Shown: positions 52,640 to 61,210 of the stretch, one piece after another
How the letters are laid out: the number at the start of each line of letters is the position of its first letter
How positions within the stretch are numbered: position 1 is the first letter of the stretch
Source of the DNA: Planctomycetota bacterium
Lineage (GTDB): Bacteria; Planctomycetota; Phycisphaerae; SM23-33
NCBI GenBank assembly: GCA_022705325.1
Contig: JAKJER010000004.1
Location: 62,001-126,000, forward strand
Reading direction: 5' to 3'
Length of the DNA: 64,000 bases
The notes under the pieces: generated by a model
What the model was told of the DNA's origin: nothing
The model's input: the letters and a program-made list of their open reading frames with translations, nothing else
Databases searched by the model: none
Translations under genes and position numbers: made by a program

Positions 52640-53566
52640 TCAGGATTCGCCCTCGAACAGCCGCGTGCTGAAGTATCGCTCCGCCCGGTCGCACAGCACC
52701 GTCACCACCGTGGCGGCCGGGCCCATCTCGCGGGCCGTATGCAGGGCTGCCACCACGTTCGCTCCGGACGACGTGCCCACCAGCAGGCCGAACTGGCGGC
52801 TGAGGCGGCGCGTCATCGCCATCGCGTCGGCGCTGCTCACCTTGATCTGGCCGTCCAGCGGGGCCGACCGCAGCAGCGGCGGGAGGAACCCGCCGGCGAT
52901 CCCCTCGATATAGTGGCAGCACGGGCATTCGCCCGCCAGCATGGCCGCCTCCGCCGGTTCCATCGCCAGCACGCGGATGCCCGGATACGCCCGCTTGAGA
53001 CCTCTTCCGCAGCCGGCCAGCGTGCCGCCCGTGCCGTAGCCGGCCACGAACGCCGCGATCGGCCCCGGCACGTCGCGGAGGATCTCCTGGGCCGTCTCGT
53101 GCTCGTGGTCGGCGGCGTTCAGCGGGTTGTCGAACTGGCTGGGCAGGAAGTAGCGGCTGTCCTTGGCGGCCATCTCGTGCGACAGCTCGATGCCCGTCTG
53201 ATAGCCCCGCCCCGGCTTGAACAGCACGACCTCGGCCCCGAGGTGCCGGAGGATCTGACGGCGCTCGACGCTGGCGCTCTCGGACATGAGGATGGTCACG
53301 CGGTAGCCCTTGGCGGCTCCGGCCATCGCCAGCGCGATGCCCGTGTTGCCGCTGGAGCATTCGAGGATGATGGAGTCTTTGCGCAGGGCGCCGCGACGCT
53401 CGGCGTCCTCGATGACGGCTGAGGCGAAGCGGTCCTTGATGGACCCGCTGGGGTTGAGGAACTCGCACTTGACCCAGACTCTCAGGCCTTCGCTCTCGAA
53501 GCGAAGGGGGACGGTCGGGCGGTTGCCGATCAGGCCCAGAACAGCCGGCGACGAACACGGATTCAT
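52640..53566 (-). CDS. PLP-dependent cysteine synthase-like enzyme
   Basis: A 308-residue protein of the fold type II, CysK/CBS-like family. I start at 53566 (MNPCSSPAVLGLIGNRPTV, GGAAAG upstream), which gives the usual length; the frame runs on to 53713 but that part is not family-like. K44 in NPSGSIKDRF is the Schiff-base lysine. SSGNTGIALA is the substrate-loop Asn/Thr motif, and GYGTGGTLAGCGRGL binds the PLP phosphate. It should catalyse beta-replacement, making cysteine from O-acetylserine (or O-phosphoserine) and sulfide. The usual partner cysE is not adjacent. Sulfate released by the nearby sulfatases could feed sulfur assimilation, but that link is only speculative. Confidence 0.88.
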   Translation of the reverse strand: MNPCSSPAVLGLIGNRPTVPLRFESEGLRVWVKCEFLNPSGSIKDRFASAVIEDAERRGALRKDSIILECSSGNTGIALAMAGAAKGYRVTILMSESASVERRQILRHLGAEVVLFKPGRGYQTGIELSHEMAAKDSRYFLPSQFDNPLNAADHEHETAQEILRDVPGPIAAFVAGYGTGGTLAGCGRGLKRAYPGIRVLAMEPAEAAMLAGECPCCHYIEGIAGGFLPPLLRSAPLDGQIKVSSADAMAMTRRLSRQFGLLVGTSSGANVVAALHTAREMGPAATVVTVLCDRAERYFSTRLFEGES

Positions 53567-53699
53567 GGCCGTCTTTCCATGCGGGCCGGGGTTGAACATC
53601 GACCCGCCGCCGGTCTTGTACACGAAACGACAAAGCGAGTCGAGGGGATGCCCGTGCGATCCGACTGCGTCATGCCGAACGGCAAGCCCTTCGACTGCC

Positions 53700-55328
53700 T
53701 CATTGCTTCGCACGGTGCGTCAAGGCGCCTTCGGGAACGTCCGCCCCTTTGGAAATGAGCTGGCGGACGGATTTGGCTTCGCAGTCGCCCAGGACGATCC
53801 TGGCGGTCTCTTTGCCCTCGAGGCAGAGGAGCGTATCGACGGCGTCCCGGCTGGAGAGGTTGCGGAGCGTCGCGTCGCGGGCAGCGATGAGACGCAGCAA
53901 CGGGGCGGCGTTGGCGGCGAAGGGGGCGTCCAGGTGGTCGATCTCGATCTCGCGGGCGTCGTCGAAGACCATGGCCGGGCGCAGGTCGGCCTGCGAAGTG
54001 GACAGGCGGAGGTTGTGGAACTTCAGGCCGCGGACGTGGCGGCAGTAGAAGCCCCAGGCCGGCAAGGCGCCGAACATGGTGCTCTCTGGGTAGGCGGTCT
54101 CCCGCTCGGAGATCTTGCGGGCGGCGTCCTCAGCGGTGCCGCCGCCTTCGAACTCCAGCTTCACGTTGCTCATCGTCACGTCCTGGATGGGGTGGCCGGG
54201 CAGGCCCGTGATCGAGCAGCCGATGGGCGAGACCGAGCGGGCGGTGATGTCGCTGATGCGGACGTTGCGGAACGTGCCGACGGGCGGCTTGTCCTTGCGG
54301 CCGTACTGGCGGGCACGGTTGCCCAGCCGGAGGAAGATCGGCACGGAGACGCCCTCGATGTCGATCTTCGAGACGCGGACGTTGTCCAGCGTCCCGCCGT
54401 CGACGATCTCCAGGGCCACCCCCGCCAGCCCGCGCTGCTTGCCGTAGATCACCTTGGACCTGGCCGGCGAGCGGACGGTGCAGCCGGTGATCTCGACGTC
54501 GAGAAACCCGCCGCCCGACTCGGTGCCCATCTTCAGGGCGTTGCAGTGGCTGGAGATGGTGCAGCCGCTGACGCGGACGTTGCGGCAGGGCTGATCGGAG
54601 AGGCTCTTGAGGACGATGGCGTCGTCGTCGGTATCGACGCGGCAGTTGGTGAGGGCAACGTCCCGGCAGGAGTCGATGTCCAGCCCGTCGTTGTTGAACG
54701 AGACGTGGTTGAACACGTCCAGGTCCTTGAGCGTGACGTTGCGGCTGAGGCGGCAGTGGAGCATCCACGAGCCGCTGGCGCGGAGGGTGAGCCCTTCGAC
54801 GCAGACGTCGGTGCAGTTCTCGAAGTAGAAGTTCTTCGGGCGGGGCTTGGTCTTGTCGCGGTGGGCGCCGCCGCTGCCGTCGATGGTCCCTCGGCCGCGA
54901 ATGGCTACGTCGTGGAGGTCCCGGCCGTCCAGCAGGTTGCGGAAGGCCGACCTGGGCGGCAGTTGCCCGGCCGGGGCGGGCGGCTCGCCGGGGAAGTAGT
55001 CTTCGATGCGCGAGCTGCCCAGCAGTACGGCGCCCTCTTCCAGCAGGACGGTCACTTGGCTGGCCAGGCGGATCGAGCCGGTGAGGAACGTGCCCTTGGG
55101 GACGCGGACGGTCCCGCCGCCCGCAGCAGCGCAGGCGTCGACGGCCTTCTGAATGGCGGCGGTGCAGAGCATCTTGCCGTCGCCGACCGCGCCGTGGTCG
55201 ACGATGCTGACGGTCTTGCCCTCCTCGCCAGCCAGGGCGGGCAGGCAGCAAATCGCGATCAGCAGGGCGGCGAGGGCGGTATGGGTCAGCAGGGCATGGC
55301 GATTGGGATGGTTTTGGTTCGAGGACAT
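53700..55328 (-). CDS. GH28-family pectinase-like beta-helix protein
   Basis: A 542-residue exported protein (signal peptide to about residue 33). It has the GH28 N-terminal pattern SIVDHGAVGDGK, IQKAVDACAAAGGGTVRVP and GSIRLASQVTVLLEEGAVL, followed by a right-handed parallel beta-helix. The catalytic zone is NNDGLDID (211-218), DTDDDAIVLKS with the Asp pair (232-236), SSHCNALKMGTES (259-271). This corresponds to the NTD, DD and GHG regions of polygalacturonases, although the His of 'GHG' is here flanked by Ser-Ser and Cys, a common variation in planctomycete members. It hydrolyses pectin-type or related glycans outside the cell. It is tandem with the cysteine-synthase gene on the same strand with a 133-bp gap. 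Confidence 0.85.
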   Translation of the reverse strand: MSSNQNHPNRHALLTHTALAALLIAICCLPALAGEEGKTVSIVDHGAVGDGKMLCTAAIQKAVDACAAAGGGTVRVPKGTFLTGSIRLASQVTVLLEEGAVLLGSSRIEDYFPGEPPAPAGQLPPRSAFRNLLDGRDLHDVAIRGRGTIDGSGGAHRDKTKPRPKNFYFENCTDVCVEGLTLRASGSWMLHCRLSRNVTLKDLDVFNHVSFNNDGLDIDSCRDVALTNCRVDTDDDAIVLKSLSDQPCRNVRVSGCTISSHCNALKMGTESGGGFLDVEITGCTVRSPARSKVIYGKQRGLAGVALEIVDGGTLDNVRVSKIDIEGVSVPIFLRLGNRARQYGRKDKPPVGTFRNVRISDITARSVSPIGCSITGLPGHPIQDVTMSNVKLEFEGGGTAEDAARKISERETAYPESTMFGALPAWGFYCRHVRGLKFHNLRLSTSQADLRPAMVFDDAREIEIDHLDAPFAANAAPLLRLIAARDATLRNLSSRDAVDTLLCLEGKETARIVLGDCEAKSVRQLISKGADVPEGALTHRAKQ

Positions 55329-56092
55329 GGGTGAATCATAGCGGGCGACGCGGGCCAGTCAACAGCGACCGGACCTGACTCATCACCACCCTGGCGCGGC
55401 CTTCCTGGAAGCCGCGGCCCGTGCAGGGCATCCCAATGGGAGGCAGGCTATGCCTCCGGCAGGGCAGGGCCGAAGGCCCGTTGGAAGGTAGCCCAGGCCG
55501 AAGCGCAGCGAAGGCCTGGGTGCCAGGCCCCCAACCCGCACAGCCCCAACGGGGCGGGGTAACCCGTGGAACACCGACGCGGCAACGATGATCACGCGCG
55601 ATCCGTTACGTCGCCCTTGCAGGGCTCGGGCATCCTCCCGCCCGCCACCCTGGCCTACGCTTCGCTTCGGCCAGGGCTATCTTACGCCGGCCCGTTGGGC
55701 CTGTGCGGCGGGGGGAATGAAGTTGGGGGTCTTTGAGAGTCTGCGGACCCTCAGAACATGGCGGGCGGGACCGGCCTGTGCCGCTACCGATACTGCCAAA
55801 GTGGGGATGAGTCAGCGGCCGGGCGATGACGTACGACGGGCGTGGCTGCTTATTGGCGTCCTCCACGTTGGGGCGTTCTTGTGTCGGCCCGTCGGGCCTC
55901 ATCCCCTCGCGGGCGGCCCATCGCCCGAGCCCCAGCGGGGCGACACAACAACCGTTCCCAAGGGGCGGGCGCTGCGCGGGCGGGCCGGGGTGCCACCGTT
56001 CCATTCTTCTTGGTTTGGGTGGCTACCTGCCGCTGCGGAGCGCAGGCGTGGAGCCTGTTCCCTGCTATCCTTTGCTGGACCTTGGATGAAGA
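55329..56092. repeat. 764-bp non-coding accessory stretch with inverted GC-rich repeats
   Basis: No credible gene is present. Two 29-bp hairpins, CCCAGGCC-N13-GGCCTGGG (55492-55520) and CCCTGGCC-N13-GGCCAGGG (55648-55676), are inverted copies of each other. The likeness extends over about 45 bp on each side, including GGCACCCAGGCC/GCCACCCTGGCC and GGGCTACC/GGGCTATC. They frame about 125 bp with CCCCAACGGGGCGGGGTAAC. Further short palindromes GGCCCGTTGGGCC and GGCCCGTCGGGCC recur at about 55691 and 55884. From general knowledge, such sequence is scattered in planctomycete genomes and gives rise to spurious Pro/Arg/Gly-rich protein annotations. It borders the low-GC cluster and may mark an insertion hot spot. 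Confidence 0.6.
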
Positions 56093-56239
56093 TCAGCGGC
56101 GTTCAACCGAACTGCTTCCGCAGTTAGGGCATTTTACAGGCGAACCTGACAACCGCTTCTCCTCCTGTTCTCCCTTTTCGAAGATCTCCATAGTGAACTT
56201 GTGCCCGCAACGCTTGCAGATGAAGTTCGCTCGGATCAT
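56093..56239 (-). CDS. 48-residue zinc-ribbon protein coupled to the TIR gene
   Basis: The minus-strand frame from ATG 56239 to the stop at 56093 encodes 48 residues, MIRANFICKRCGHKFTMEIF and onwards. Two zinc knuckles are complete: C8-K-R-C11 and C37-P-N-C40. The middle is acidic (EKGEQEEKRL). AAGGTGG upstream is a plausible ribosome site. It begins 13 bp after the TIR stop (56253), so the two genes are almost certainly one transcript. Similar small zinc-ribbon proteins occur widely in bacteria, usually without known role. Here it may act as a regulator, a nucleic-acid or ligand sensor, or an inhibitor of the TIR protein; that is inference from adjacency. G+C content is lower than the genome, matching the TIR gene. 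Confidence 0.75.
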   Translation of the reverse strand: MIRANFICKRCGHKFTMEIFEKGEQEEKRLSGSPVKCPNCGSSSVERR

Positions 56240-56252
56240 GGTTTCCACCTTG

Positions 56253-57164
56253 TCATAAGGATTCGGTAAGTCGAGTCCACAGATACTCCGCTGCCTCTTC
56301 CGCGGATAGCAGAGCCTTTCGGTTGGAACAGGGCCACATACCAGATGGCTCCAAACCCAGCGATTCCTTGTCATGCCCCACTGTCAATGAGTCGTTCGTC
56401 GCGTTATCTCCATCAGTAATAACCTGCCCCAGAAGCAAGTTTATTGCAGCACAGGTCAATTGGCTTCCGAGCCAAATCTTGCAGCGGTTGGCAACTTCCC
56501 CTCGGACATAGATGGTGGCCAAGAACTTGAAGGCATGAATCTCCTGGAAGTCTGTTTCCACTTCCTCGCGATGATCATAGAGTTCTTTCAAGGCCGTCCG
56601 AAAGTAGCCCTTCACAACCGCAAATGCATTGCGCAGAAAGAGGTCCTTGTCTCGTTGCGTAAATTTCTTGTCGATCTTTGGAAGAGGTATGCGGAGTCCC
56701 GGACTGCGGACGTTCTCCCCATGACCCTCTCCTTCGCCGTTTGGTTTAAGGCGAGCCATTAGTGCTTTGATAATCTCGTGAACTCCATCGTCCCAGGAAA
56801 TATGCAGCTTGTCATTCAGTAGCGGATACTTGTCCAGAATCTCGCACTGTTCTTCCCGCGATCCAACGATCAACGGAAGCACTCGAACCTTCCCACTTGA
56901 TGCCTCTTGGTTTAATGCCGCCTTCAATTCTCTCTGCGCCCAGTTCTTCTTTATGAATGCAGTGCTGAAGACGACCAGAACAAATCGCGATCTCCGGAGC
57001 CCCTCGTTCACCCTCTCCGTGATGCTGTCGCCCCACTTGGTGTCAAACTCATCGTACCAGCACGAGATGCCAGCCTCGCTACATGCCTCAACAAGTGGAC
57101 GTACGACTTCGTCCTTGTCTTCATTCGCGTGACAGATGAATACGTCCCGAATTGCCTGGCACAT
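56253..57164 (-). CDS. TIR-domain protein, probable NADase effector with C-terminal sensor-like domain
   Basis: A 303-residue protein; ATG 57164 has GGAAGGGG 6 nt upstream, and the longer frame adds 29 basic residues. Residues 5-140 are a TIR domain: IRDVFICHANEDKD, ISCWYDEF, SRFVLVVFSTAFIKKNW and QRELKAAL, where E79 is the position of the catalytic Glu of bacterial and plant TIR NADases. Residues about 165-303 form a second domain: FTQRDKDLFLRNAF, KGYFRTALKEL, ETDFQEIHAFKFLATIYVRG and AAEYLWTRL. I recall this pairing from other bacterial TIR proteins but know no function for the domain. TIR effectors deplete NAD+ during phage infection in several defence systems. G+C is visibly lower than the neighbours, consistent with transfer. 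It lies between the RhuM/methyltransferase remnant and the zinc-ribbon gene. Confidence 0.85.
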   Translation of the reverse strand: MCQAIRDVFICHANEDKDEVVRPLVEACSEAGISCWYDEFDTKWGDSITERVNEGLRRSRFVLVVFSTAFIKKNWAQRELKAALNQEASSGKVRVLPLIVGSREEQCEILDKYPLLNDKLHISWDDGVHEIIKALMARLKPNGEGEGHGENVRSPGLRIPLPKIDKKFTQRDKDLFLRNAFAVVKGYFRTALKELYDHREEVETDFQEIHAFKFLATIYVRGEVANRCKIWLGSQLTCAAINLLLGQVITDGDNATNDSLTVGHDKESLGLEPSGMWPCSNRKALLSAEEAAEYLWTRLTESL

Positions 57165-57343
57165 ACTACACCCCTTCCTGTCCCGACGCCGATGTACTGC
57201 GCGCGTTATCCCGCGATGACGCGCCAGTAGTCTAGTGGATACATACCGCAAAGAGGATAACCCACAACCCTCTAGTGCACAAGAGAGTTATGCACGGTCT
57301 GCACCCCGAACGTTGGGAGCAAGGCAGAACGACAAGTGTTTAC

Positions 57344-58011
57344 CTAGTTAGGCCTTCTTAGCTGATTCAACTTCAGCAGATTCTCCAGCAGCTGTTGGTC
57401 GATCTCGGCGCGGCGGGGGGCGAGGGGATGGTCGGGGGGGGGAGCGGTTGGCCGGCGCCGGTGTCCTCCCACACGTCGGCCCAGTCGGGGGCCCAGAGGC
57501 GGGCGGGGTCGCATGCCCCGTAGGCGGTCAGGACGTGCTGGTGGAGTTTCTTGTTGGGCTGGCGCTGCCAAGTCAGGCGCTCGTCGTCCATGACGAAGCC
57601 CTTGAGCAGGTATTCCCGCAACCGCTCAGTTGCCCACCGGCGGAATTGTGTGCCCCGCTGGCTTCGCACCCGGTAGCCGACAGCCAGGATGGCGTCCAGG
57701 CTGTAGTGCTCGATCTCCCGGGCCACCTGGCGATTCCCCTCCTGGCGAACTATCCGGTAATTCCGGATAGTTGCCTCGCGGTCCAGCTCGCCTTCGTCGT
57801 AAATGTTCTTCAGGTGTTCATTTATCGTCCGGACGTCCTTCTGGTACAGCTCGGCCATCAGCGCCTGCGTCAGCCAGATTGTCTCGTCCTGGAAGCGGCA
57901 TTCCAGCCGCGTGCGCCCGTCGGGCGTCTGGTAGAGCAGGATCTCCCCGCCGGGGCCTTCCGGGCTGTCGCCGGCGTGATGGACGGGCAGGTTGTCGTTT
58001 CGCTTGGCCAT
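57344..58011 (-). pseudogene. RhuM-like protein fused to a frameshifted methyltransferase-like tail
   Basis: The frame from 58011 encodes 212 residues to a stop at 57373. Residues 1-146 are RhuM-family (GEILLYQTPDGRTRLECRF, DETIWLTQALMAELYQKD, INEHLKNIYDEGEL, FVMDDERL). RhuM proteins normally continue for about 180 more residues, but here the text switches to KKLHQHVLTAYGACDPARLW and a Trp/Pro-rich stretch. On the minus strand a run of nine C (57434-57442 as G on plus) interrupts this tail. Adding one C gives PPPDHPLAPRRAEIDQQLLE and NLLKLNQLRRPN, ending at 57344. 'Ala-Tyr-Gly ... LLENLLKLN' resembles the C-terminus of class I adenine DNA methyltransferases. I infer a deletion joining rhuM to a methyltransferase 3' end, with a slippage-prone tract. 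The RhuM part may still be expressed. Confidence 0.6.
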
Positions 58012-58250
58012 GCGTACAGCCCCCTCGTGTCGAGCATCGGCTCGCCCAGTACCTGCCCGGTCAGCAGGATCTACTTGTGCGGGCCGTCCAGCGTCGTGTC
58101 ACCGTTGATGGTACTCTGCGACCGGCCTGCCTGCAAGCCGAGCCGAAATGGTGATTCCCGGTCCGATGCCGGGCAGCTTCCGCAGGCGGCTGGCCAGTCC
58201 ATCCCCAGGTTCCCACTCCTGCGGGGTTCCGGCTTGGGGCGTGGCGCCAT

Positions 58251-60728
58251 TCACGCCTTCCCGAATTTGGCTTCGTAGGCCTCGACGGCCTCTCTAAGCG
58301 TGTCCAGCGCCTTCTGGATCTCGGCGGCTTTCTTGTCGCCTTTGCGGAGGTTCTTGAGGCGGGCTTCCAGGTTGGGCTGGATGCGTTTCATGCTCGCGAC
58401 GATGGGCTTGGCTTTATTGCCGAGCTTCTGGGCCGCCTTGGCCATGCCGACATTCCCCCATCTCTCGCCGACGATGGTCCAGCAGGCCATGGTGTCGTTC
58501 AGGTCGGGGACGATCCGCTCGATGGCCCCCAGCAGCGGGATGATGTTCTCGGGGGCCTTCTGGAGGTTCACGTAGCGGAGCGTCTCGTAGATGTTGTTCA
58601 GGTCGATGGGCTGCTTGAAGCCCGGGCGGACCTCGGTGCGCTGGACGGAGGCGGCCATGCCGGCGACGATCTCGTCCTTGAGCGCCGGGTTCTTCGCGAT
58701 GGCCTTCTTGAACAGGCTGGTGGCGCCCCAGCGGCGGCTGGGGAGGTTGGTGTCGGCGTGGTAGCTGGCGAGCATGGCCGGCAGGACCGAGCGGAAGGTC
58801 ACGGTGTCGTCGATCAGCGGTTCCAGGGCCTCGAAGGCCGCGGTGCGCAGCCACCATTCCTGCTCGCCCAGGTAGGGCAGGATCAGCTTGACGTTGGCGG
58901 CGATGGTCTGGGTGTCGCAGCAGCTCATGGCCATGAGGGCGTGGCGCTTCTCCCACATGGGCGCGAGGGGGTCCTTGAGCGGTTTGCAGATCTGCGGCAG
59001 GAAGTGGGCCTTGATCATCTCCGGGGTGATCTTGCTGACCGTCTTGCCGACGCTCCAGCCGATGGTGCAACTGATCGCGTCGAGGCCGGCGACGCGGAGG
59101 CGCCCGTCGGCGCTGGCCAGCGCCTTGGTGATCTCGCCGATGGCGGCCTGACCCTGGAAGCCCAGCCCGTGCGCCGCCCACACCCGGACCGAGGGCGAGT
59201 AGTGGCGCATGATCTTCGCGTACCACTCGACGGGCATCTTCTTGTTGCGGTCGCTGTTGATGGCGGGGTTGCCGCCGTGGGCGAAGGCGGCGGCGATCTC
59301 GTGCGGCTGGTCGGTGATGACCGCGCCGTCGACGAAGCCGGTGCGGTGGAAGTCGTCGGTCGGGAGTGCCTGCTCGACGGCGGTGGGCTGGTGCGGCACA
59401 CTGAAGCGGGTGCGTGCCTTGCCGCAGATCCGCAGGTTCTTGAGGTGGGCGGTGTAGGCCATCGCGATCAGCCCGGTCTGGTATTGCGGGGCCTGGCCGA
59501 TGGGCCCGTAGCCTGGGTACCAGGGCGTGCGGAAGCCGCCGCCCGGCATGCGGGACAGCTCAAAGTACCAGATCAGGTTGTCCTTGTGACGGCGGTAGGA
59601 GGCGCTGTGCTCCGGGGGGACCAGGGCGTCGACGATGTTCCGCCAGGCGATGTTGCCGAAGGTCGAGCCGTGCCCGGTCTCGCTGTCGAAGTAAGAGTCG
59701 GTCTCGCTCAGCGCGAGCAACTGGGCGGCTGCCTGGAATTTCCTGTCCGGCAGGAGCGTCAGGGCGGAAGCCAGCCCGCCGTTCTTGCCGTTGGAGGAGG
59801 TCCACAACTCGGGCAGGTGGTCGCCGTAGGGCACGCCGCCCCGCCCGGCGAAACGGAAGAACAGCCTCAGGGCGTCATCGTAGGTCCTCTGGCTGACCTT
59901 CACGCCGCACTCGCGAGCCAGCACCAGGGTCGTCAGGCCCTGGGCGCCCGCGGCGTTGACCAGCCCGCCGGTGACGTAGCCGACCACGCAGTTGTTGGTG
60001 CCGTGGCCCCATCCGCCGTAGTACTGGCCGGCGGCGAGGGCGTCGCACCTGGCCTGGAGGGCGGGCAGCACCCGCTTGTCGCCCGTGGCCAGGTAGTACT
60101 CGCCGAGGAAGATCCCGCTGTAGCCGATCATCCAGACGCTGTTGCCCGCGTTGGCGGAGGCGAGCTTGAGCGCGTATTTCTCTACCGCGGGCAGGTACTT
60201 CGCCTCGCCGGTCGACAGCAGGAACAACCCTTCGAGGTTGCCGGTGATCCCTCCGCCGGGCCCGCCGTGCTTGAGGATGAACGCGGCCGTCTGGTCCACG
60301 ATCAGCCGCGATTTCTTGCAGTTGGCCGGATACGTCGGACTGTACCTGCCGATGGGGTCGAGCTGGATCACGACCGTCCGCTTCGCCTGGCCGCGGCGAA
60401 TCGAGAACGTCATCTTGCCGTCGCGTCCCTCGGCGGCGTTGATCGCGAAACCCAGCGCGTGGCGCGGGTCGGGGACCTGGAGCGACGCGCCGTCGGCCGC
60501 CTCCAGCACGTCGTCTTTCTCGATCCTGCCGGCCGCAGGCGCGCCGACGGTCACCTGCGTCACCTTCAGCGTCCCGCCGGTGAGAGCGGCATGGATGCCG
60601 GTCACGCCGATCATGAACTCTTTGGTGTCTTTGCCGGCTGGCAGCGTGTTGGCCCGAAGGACCACCGGGGCTATCGCAAGAAGGAGGATCGCGATCACGA
60701 ATCGGTTTTGGGCAGGTGTGCGGATCAT
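58251..60728 (-). CDS. Exported PDZ plus DUF6288-like protein
   Basis: An 825-residue protein with a signal peptide to about residue 26. Residues about 35-125 form a PDZ-like domain (KDTKEFMIGVTGIHAALTGG, GRIEKDDVLEAADGA, GKMTFSIRRGQAKRTVVIQL). The rest matches what I recall of the planctomycete family DUF6288: GRYSPTYPANCKKSRLIV, GNLEGLFLLSTGEAKYLPAV, QYYGGWGHGTNN, GVPYGDHLPELWTSSNGKNG and RMPGGGFRTPWYP. This is an alpha/alpha-toroid-like region followed by HEAT-type helices (HALMAMSCCDTQ, LRTAAFEALEPLIDD). It has no known catalytic function. The gene lies at the edge of the accessory island, upstream of the RhuM remnant on the same strand with a 239-bp gap. Confidence 0.75.
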   Translation of the reverse strand: MIRTPAQNRFVIAILLLAIAPVVLRANTLPAGKDTKEFMIGVTGIHAALTGGTLKVTQVTVGAPAAGRIEKDDVLEAADGASLQVPDPRHALGFAINAAEGRDGKMTFSIRRGQAKRTVVIQLDPIGRYSPTYPANCKKSRLIVDQTAAFILKHGGPGGGITGNLEGLFLLSTGEAKYLPAVEKYALKLASANAGNSVWMIGYSGIFLGEYYLATGDKRVLPALQARCDALAAGQYYGGWGHGTNNCVVGYVTGGLVNAAGAQGLTTLVLARECGVKVSQRTYDDALRLFFRFAGRGGVPYGDHLPELWTSSNGKNGGLASALTLLPDRKFQAAAQLLALSETDSYFDSETGHGSTFGNIAWRNIVDALVPPEHSASYRRHKDNLIWYFELSRMPGGGFRTPWYPGYGPIGQAPQYQTGLIAMAYTAHLKNLRICGKARTRFSVPHQPTAVEQALPTDDFHRTGFVDGAVITDQPHEIAAAFAHGGNPAINSDRNKKMPVEWYAKIMRHYSPSVRVWAAHGLGFQGQAAIGEITKALASADGRLRVAGLDAISCTIGWSVGKTVSKITPEMIKAHFLPQICKPLKDPLAPMWEKRHALMAMSCCDTQTIAANVKLILPYLGEQEWWLRTAAFEALEPLIDDTVTFRSVLPAMLASYHADTNLPSRRWGATSLFKKAIAKNPALKDEIVAGMAASVQRTEVRPGFKQPIDLNNIYETLRYVNLQKAPENIIPLLGAIERIVPDLNDTMACWTIVGERWGNVGMAKAAQKLGNKAKPIVASMKRIQPNLEARLKNLRKGDKKAAEIQKALDTLREAVEAYEAKFGKA

Positions 60729-61210
60729 GGCTGTACCCTATCCTGCTCCGGGCGGTTTGGCAAGAGCTGGCGGGACGCGATCGTTCGCCTGAGGACGCGA
60801 GCAGGGCGGGGACAGGACGCGGACAGGGCGCACGGAGGGCGCAGGAGTTCGCGGGCAATTCGCGGGAGGACGCAGGGTCAAGTTCTTTCATTTTAGGTGG
60901 TTAGGGATGGATTTGGGGCCGATCCAGCCCCGGCGGACCGGGAAAAGCGCCCTAAAGCGCCCTTCAGGGGTTTCCCTTATTTCGGCGGCTGGAGCCGGTC
61001 GCGCGGGGGTGGCACCGGGCGGGTGCTCGAACCGTCGGAACGCATCTGACGGGCGTAGCCGCCCCGCGGCCGCGACTCGGGCCCGAAGGCGGGGTTCTCG
61101 GGCCCCCGTGCGACAGGACGCGGCCTGGGGCATCCTGGCCGGTCCTGGGGGGTTCTGGGCGGGCCCGGATCACTGAAGTGGCCAGGCCGGGGTGGGGTGG
61201 CGGTGGGCGG
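60729..61210. other. 482-bp GC-rich intergenic region without a gene
   Basis: It separates miaA (stop at 61211) from the start of the DUF6288-like gene, both minus strand. It is G-rich, with repeated words such as GACAGGACGCGG (60809 and 61108) and GCGCCCT (60947 and 60957). A GGGAAA/TTTCCC pair encloses the latter. Palindromes include GCACC-GGGCG-GGTGC near 61010. I see no tRNA, tmRNA or RNase P signature. Promoter and terminator signals for the flanking genes may lie here but none is convincing. Confidence 0.5.

Noticed and set aside
55588-56258. Several Pro/Arg/Gly-rich open frames in the region after the GH28 gene
   Set aside because: Overlapping frames in the GC-rich repeat; none has a start signal or a recognisable domain.
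60729-61210. Possible structured RNA (RNase P, tmRNA or similar) in the 482-bp gap
   Set aside because: Several GC-rich hairpins but no conserved core of any RNA I can recognise.
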